Of a stretch of DNA of 16,813 nt, positions 13,862-16,813 are shown one piece after another (position 1 is the stretch's first letter; every line of letters begins with the position of its first letter). The notes beneath the pieces were generated by a model. The model saw only the letters and a program-made list of their open reading frames with translations, did not search any database and was not told the DNA's origin. Source of the DNA: SZUA-584 sp041656035. GTDB lineage: Bacteria; Bacillota; Clostridia; Christensenellales; SZUA-584. The DNA lies in the NCBI GenBank assembly GCA_964586785.1, contig CAZPHS010000031.1, positions 1 through 16,813 on the forward strand, read 5' to 3'. Position numbers and translations under genes: made by a program.

Positions 13862-14781
13862 TTTTCCTCCAGGTTGATTTTTTCGTCTATTATATACAAT
13901 GGACGCGCTTTGGTTTCTTCGTATATTCTCCCCAAGTAAAGACCAAAAATGCCTAATGAAATAAACAGCCCCGAAATAAGCAAAAATACCAGAGAGAAAA
14001 GAATATGAGTAATCCCCCAGCTTTCAAGACAGTAAAATATAATGCCGAGTATTAAATACGCGGCGGAAAGAAAGCAAAGTATTAATCCTAAAACAAGCGG
14101 TATTTTAAGCGGCTTGTCGGAAAAAGCGGTTATGCCGTCGCCGGCAAGCTTAAGCATCTTTTTAACTGAATAACCCGTTTTACCGGCGGCGCGTTCATCG
14201 CGAATAAAATCTATAGGCTCCGATTTAAAACCCGCCCATGCCGTCATGCCTCTAAGAAAACGTCCGCGCTCGGGCATAGCGCAAAGCGTATCGCATACTT
14301 TTTTGTCTATCAGCCTAAAATCGCCGGTGTTAGCGGGAATGTATTGACCTCCGAGCAGCCTTATTGTTTTGTAGAATAAACCGGCGGTCAGCCTTTTAAA
14401 CAAAGAATCGCCCTTGCGTTTAATACGACGGCCGTATACTATGTCCACGCCGTCCCGCCACTTTTTTATCATTTCCGGAATCAACTCCGGTGGGTCCTGC
14501 AAATCGCAGTCAATAATAACAACCGCGCTGCCCGTTGACATGTCCATTCCGGCCGAGACGGCAGCCTGATGACCGAAGTTTCGTGAAAAGCTGACAACGC
14601 GCACGGATTTATCTTTGACTGCGAAAGCGCGCAGCAAATCAAGCGAATTATCGCGGGAGCCGTCGTTTACAAACACAAGCTCATAATCTCCAAGCGGTTC
14701 CATAGTCTTTTTTATTCTGTCGTAAAACAAAGGTAAAACCGCATACTCGTTATAAACGGGAATCACAACGGAGTATTTCAT
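13858..14781 (-). CDS. Family 2 glycosyltransferase, GtrB/DPM1-like, membrane-anchored
   Basis: This 307-residue protein probably transfers a sugar from a nucleotide donor to undecaprenyl phosphate at the inner face of the membrane, for cell-envelope glycosylation. The N-terminal GT-A domain shows VVIPVYNE (5-12), FVNDGSRDNS (37-46), and DCDLQDPPE (91-99) with the metal-binding aspartates. It also shows NTGDFRLIDKKV (151-162) and the ERAAGKTGYS loop (196-205). Two C-terminal membrane helices follow (about 227-250 and 258-284). This architecture is that of GtrB, YkcC or CsbB proteins. No GtrA-type flippase gene is adjacent. TGGAGG precedes the ATG and a sigma-A-like promoter lies just upstream. 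The gene overlaps the M29 aminopeptidase by four bases. Sugar and acceptor are inferred from family only. Confidence 0.92.
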   Translation of the reverse strand: MKYSVVIPVYNEYAVLPLFYDRIKKTMEPLGDYELVFVNDGSRDNSLDLLRAFAVKDKSVRVVSFSRNFGHQAAVSAGMDMSTGSAVVIIDCDLQDPPELIPEMIKKWRDGVDIVYGRRIKRKGDSLFKRLTAGLFYKTIRLLGGQYIPANTGDFRLIDKKVCDTLCAMPERGRFLRGMTAWAGFKSEPIDFIRDERAAGKTGYSVKKMLKLAGDGITAFSDKPLKIPLVLGLILCFLSAAYLILGIIFYCLESWGITHILFSLVFLLISGLFISLGIFGLYLGRIYEETKARPLYIIDEKINLEEK

Positions 14782-14808
14782 ACCAGCCTCCAGTATCTAT
14801 TAAATAAG

Positions 14809-14837
14809 ATTATATACCAAAACGCTAAACAATACAA
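14809..14837 (-). promoter_or_regulatory. Promoter of the glycosyltransferase-aminopeptidase operon
   Basis: On the minus strand TTGTAT (14837-14832), 17 bases, then a perfect TATAAT (14814-14809). The predicted start is near 14802, giving a leader of about 20 bases that contains the TGGAGG site. Confidence 0.65.
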
Positions 14838-14891
14838 AGAGAATACATGCGGAACAATGCTGTAAAATGCAGAATATTGTCAAATAAAAGC

Positions 14892-14920
14892 TTGCGCGCC
14901 GTACGTTAAGCAGGTAAGAT
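14892..14920 (+). promoter_or_regulatory. Candidate promoter for the helical-repeat protein gene
   Basis: TTGCGC (14892-14897), 17 bases, then TAAGAT (14915-14920). Both boxes are moderate. If used, transcription starts near 14927, after the first in-frame ATG at 14921, which favours the 14957 start. Confidence 0.4.
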
Positions 14921-14956
14921 ATGGTTGAAAGAATATGTGAAAGGAAGTGTCGGCAT

Positions 14957-16684
14957 ATGCTGGCGTTAATAGCGCTTTTTGAGGATTTGGATAAAAGCTG
15001 CGGCTTAAGCGGCAAGGCGCAGGCGGATATAGAGTTTACATTTGATGATTGGCAAAAAAGGCTGCTTGACGCAAAGAGCGCGGTGGCTTACTATGCCGGA
15101 AACAACGGCGCGGGAAAGCCCGCTTTGGCGATTAAAATAGAAAAGATTACGGTGCAAGGCAATAAAGCGGTTATCACAGTTGGCAAACAAAAACCGCTTG
15201 ATATAAAAAGCGGCGAGGTAAGCGCTAAGGTTTTTCGCGCCGCAAGACAAAGCGCTCATTTGAATAAAGAAGGCCATGCCCCGCTTGTATACTTTTTGCC
15301 GAAAGCGGAATTTAGAAAACTGATGGACCGCGCGGATTTGGCGGAAAAAGCCCGGGCGTTGATTGAAGCGGGAGATTACAAAGGAGTTTGCATGATGTTC
15401 GCGCCTTTAAAAACAGTGCGTTCCAACGAAATTGTCTGGAACAGCGCGGAGCTGCTTTATTGGCTGGGGCTTTCGTGCAGCAAGCTTGCGGTAACGCTTA
15501 AAATAAAAGCGGCGGAGAAAAAAAGGCTGGAGGAAGCGCGGCGCTACCGCAGTTACTGTACCGCGTTTTTGCGGCGCGGCGCGGCCTTAGAGGCCGAAAG
15601 CTCTCGATGCGCGACAGCTTTGGCATACAGGTATTATTCAAATGTTCACGAGCTTATGCGTCCGGGAGAAAGGCGAGACCAGGATTTATCGGAACAGATT
15701 GACAAGGCTCACGAGTGGCTCTCGCGCGCGATAGAAATATATCCCGACAGCATTCGCAATCATTACCGCAAGGGCAAGCTTATTATTGAAAAGCAGGCGC
15801 CGTATCTTTTGTTCGGCAAACGCGCTTTTGGTTCGCGCGAAGCCGAACTGCTGCGTGAGATAAGAGAGGTGGGCGAGGAGCATTTGGCGACGGCAATAAC
15901 GCTTTATGAGGCGCTGGAGAACGAGGAGAAAAAACAACGCGACCGCCGCGAATACGCCAAGGCGCTTTTCGTTTTGGGCGGTTATTATTTGGACGACGCT
16001 TACCTGCCTGTGCATGAGTATTATATAGCCCTTATAGCGCAAGGCAAAGCGGACGTCTCCATACCGACAATATCACTGCTTAACCTGCAAAGCGCGCTTG
16101 ATATGTTTGAAAAGTGTTTCGCGGCGGAAAGCGATTTAAAGCTTGATAAGCTGGATACACGTATGCTGGCGGCGCACCAGAAGGATTGGACTCGCGCGCC
16201 CGTTGAGAAACTTTACCGTTTAGGCTGCGTACACAGCGCGCTTAGCTTTATAGCGCGCGCCGCGGGGCGCGGAGATGAGCTAAAAAAACACATTGCAAGC
16301 GCGCTTTATTTTTTGGACGCTGCCGCGAAGACCGCTTTGTACAGCGAGGAGAAGCGCAGCACCTGGCATATCAGCGAGAAGCTTGCGTGGACGCATATTC
16401 ATGCGGGGAATTACAAAAAGGCGGCGGCGCTGCTTGCGCGCGCCAAGCAGGGTTACATCGTCAACACGCGCGCCATAGCGCTGCTGCTTTGCGGCACCGG
16501 CGAGGCGAAGTCTGTTGCTATTGAGGCATTAAAGGCGGCTGCGCGGGATAAAGCTAACCTTGCGTTGGGGTTAACGCGCGTGCTGCTGGCGTATATGGGC
16601 GCGGACGGTAAAGTTTTGCCGGAGACGCTTTCGGCTAAAAACAAACGACTGGCGCGTATTGCGGGCGCCGCGGTTAAAAATTAA
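14957..16684 (+). CDS. Unrecognised large helical-repeat (TPR-like) protein
   Basis: I do not recognise this 575-residue protein. It has no signal peptide or membrane helix and is probably cytoplasmic. The first part (to about residue 125) includes a short beta-rich stretch (IKIEKITVQGNKAVITVG). The rest is helical, with TPR-like helix pairs, the clearest being HEWLSRAIEIYPDSIRNHYR and, near the end, AWTHIHAGNYKKAAALLARA. It is rich in Lys, Arg and Ala. No catalytic motif is evident; GNNGAGKP resembles a P-loop but has Pro where Ser/Thr is needed. The 14957 ATG is preferred because AAGGAAG lies nine bases upstream and the candidate promoter would start after the alternative ATG at 14921. The gene is monocistronic and divergent from the glycosyltransferase operon. 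A scaffold or protein-protein interaction role is a guess from the repeats. Confidence 0.75.
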   Translation: MLALIALFEDLDKSCGLSGKAQADIEFTFDDWQKRLLDAKSAVAYYAGNNGAGKPALAIKIEKITVQGNKAVITVGKQKPLDIKSGEVSAKVFRAARQSAHLNKEGHAPLVYFLPKAEFRKLMDRADLAEKARALIEAGDYKGVCMMFAPLKTVRSNEIVWNSAELLYWLGLSCSKLAVTLKIKAAEKKRLEEARRYRSYCTAFLRRGAALEAESSRCATALAYRYYSNVHELMRPGERRDQDLSEQIDKAHEWLSRAIEIYPDSIRNHYRKGKLIIEKQAPYLLFGKRAFGSREAELLREIREVGEEHLATAITLYEALENEEKKQRDRREYAKALFVLGGYYLDDAYLPVHEYYIALIAQGKADVSIPTISLLNLQSALDMFEKCFAAESDLKLDKLDTRMLAAHQKDWTRAPVEKLYRLGCVHSALSFIARAAGRGDELKKHIASALYFLDAAAKTALYSEEKRSTWHISEKLAWTHIHAGNYKKAAALLARAKQGYIVNTRAIALLLCGTGEAKSVAIEALKAAARDKANLALGLTRVLLAYMGADGKVLPETLSAKNKRLARIAGAAVKN

Positions 16685-16712
16685 AGGCACTTATTCGTAA
16701 TATTCGTTATCA

Positions 16713-16721
16713 TGTTATAAT
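16713..16721 (+). promoter_or_regulatory. Extended -10 promoter at the right edge
   Basis: TGT (16713-16715) directly precedes a perfect TATAAT (16716-16721), forming a TGn extended -10. The -35 region is weak. Transcription would start near 16728, after the helical-repeat gene has ended, and run off the right edge of the window. Confidence 0.6.
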
Positions 16722-16762
16722 GTACAAAATATTATGTCGGGCTCTATTTTGGAGGAATAAGT

Positions 16763-16792
16763 TTGAAACAGAAATCCGATAACACGACATAA
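16763..16792 (+). other. Tiny TTG-started ORF (9 codons) with a strong ribosome site
   Basis: GGAGG (16751-16755) is placed seven bases before TTG at 16763, which opens a 9-codon frame ending in TAA at 16790. An 8-codon ATG frame (16734-16760) lies just before it and contains the ribosome site. This could be a leader peptide for a gene beyond the window, or the start of a gene broken by a frameshift; the window ends too soon to tell. Confidence 0.3.
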
Positions 16793-16813
16793 GCGTACAG
16801 AAAATAAACCGCA

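Noticed and set aside
15096..15122. GNNGAGKP in the helical-repeat protein looks like a Walker A P-loop
   Set aside because: The residue after GK is Pro instead of Ser/Thr, no Walker B is apparent, and the rest of the protein is helical-repeat rather than an NTPase fold.

Overview
The window looks like chromosomal core DNA from an anaerobic Gram-positive bacterium, most likely a clostridial Firmicute. The evidence is a complete six-gene Rnf operon in the order C-D-G-E-A-B, an rpsO-pnp pair, MreB of the Bacillota kind, strong AGGAGG-type ribosome binding sites and sigma-A-like promoters. The genus cannot be told from the sequence alone. No tRNA, rRNA, insertion sequence, prophage gene or CRISPR array was seen.

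Layout from left to right. A stand-alone TrpB2-type tryptophan synthase beta chain (minus strand, 70-1434) has a terminator behind it and a good sigma-A promoter in front. Directly upstream, also on the minus strand, is mreB (1595-2626), with no mreC or mreD beside it. A small winged-helix-like protein (plus strand, 2807-3088) has its own promoter. It is followed by about 395 bases without a convincing gene (3089-3483), which contain a long imperfect inverted repeat.

The centre is a compact minus-strand operon, rnfC-rnfD-rnfG-rnfE-rnfA-rnfB-maf (8967 down to 3484), with start/stop overlaps or very short gaps between most genes. It encodes the membrane complex that couples electron flow from reduced ferredoxin to NAD+ with ion pumping, plus a Maf nucleotide pyrophosphatase. 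A TGn-extended -10 promoter precedes rnfC. A divergent promoter drives rpsO (9317-9580) and, past a hairpin, pnp (9694-11823). These encode ribosomal protein S15 and polynucleotide phosphorylase. Pnp ends at a clear intrinsic terminator.

The right part is less ordinary. An unrecognised membrane-anchored or exported protein (11930-12724) has promoter elements that could give a leaderless or nearly leaderless message. It converges with a two-gene minus-strand operon: a GtrB/DPM1-like family 2 glycosyltransferase (13858-14781) and an M29 metallo-aminopeptidase (12749-13861), overlapping by ATGA. Divergent from these is a large unrecognised cytoplasmic helical-repeat (TPR-like) protein (14957-16684). 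The last 130 bases start another transcription unit, with an extended -10 promoter and two tiny tandem ORFs, cut off by the window edge.

Overall the window is mostly housekeeping and energy metabolism. No clear undescribed multi-gene system was found. The best candidates for novelty are the two unrecognised proteins on the right, the repeat-containing spacer at 3.1-3.3 kb, and leader structures ahead of trpB2, rpsO and pnp.
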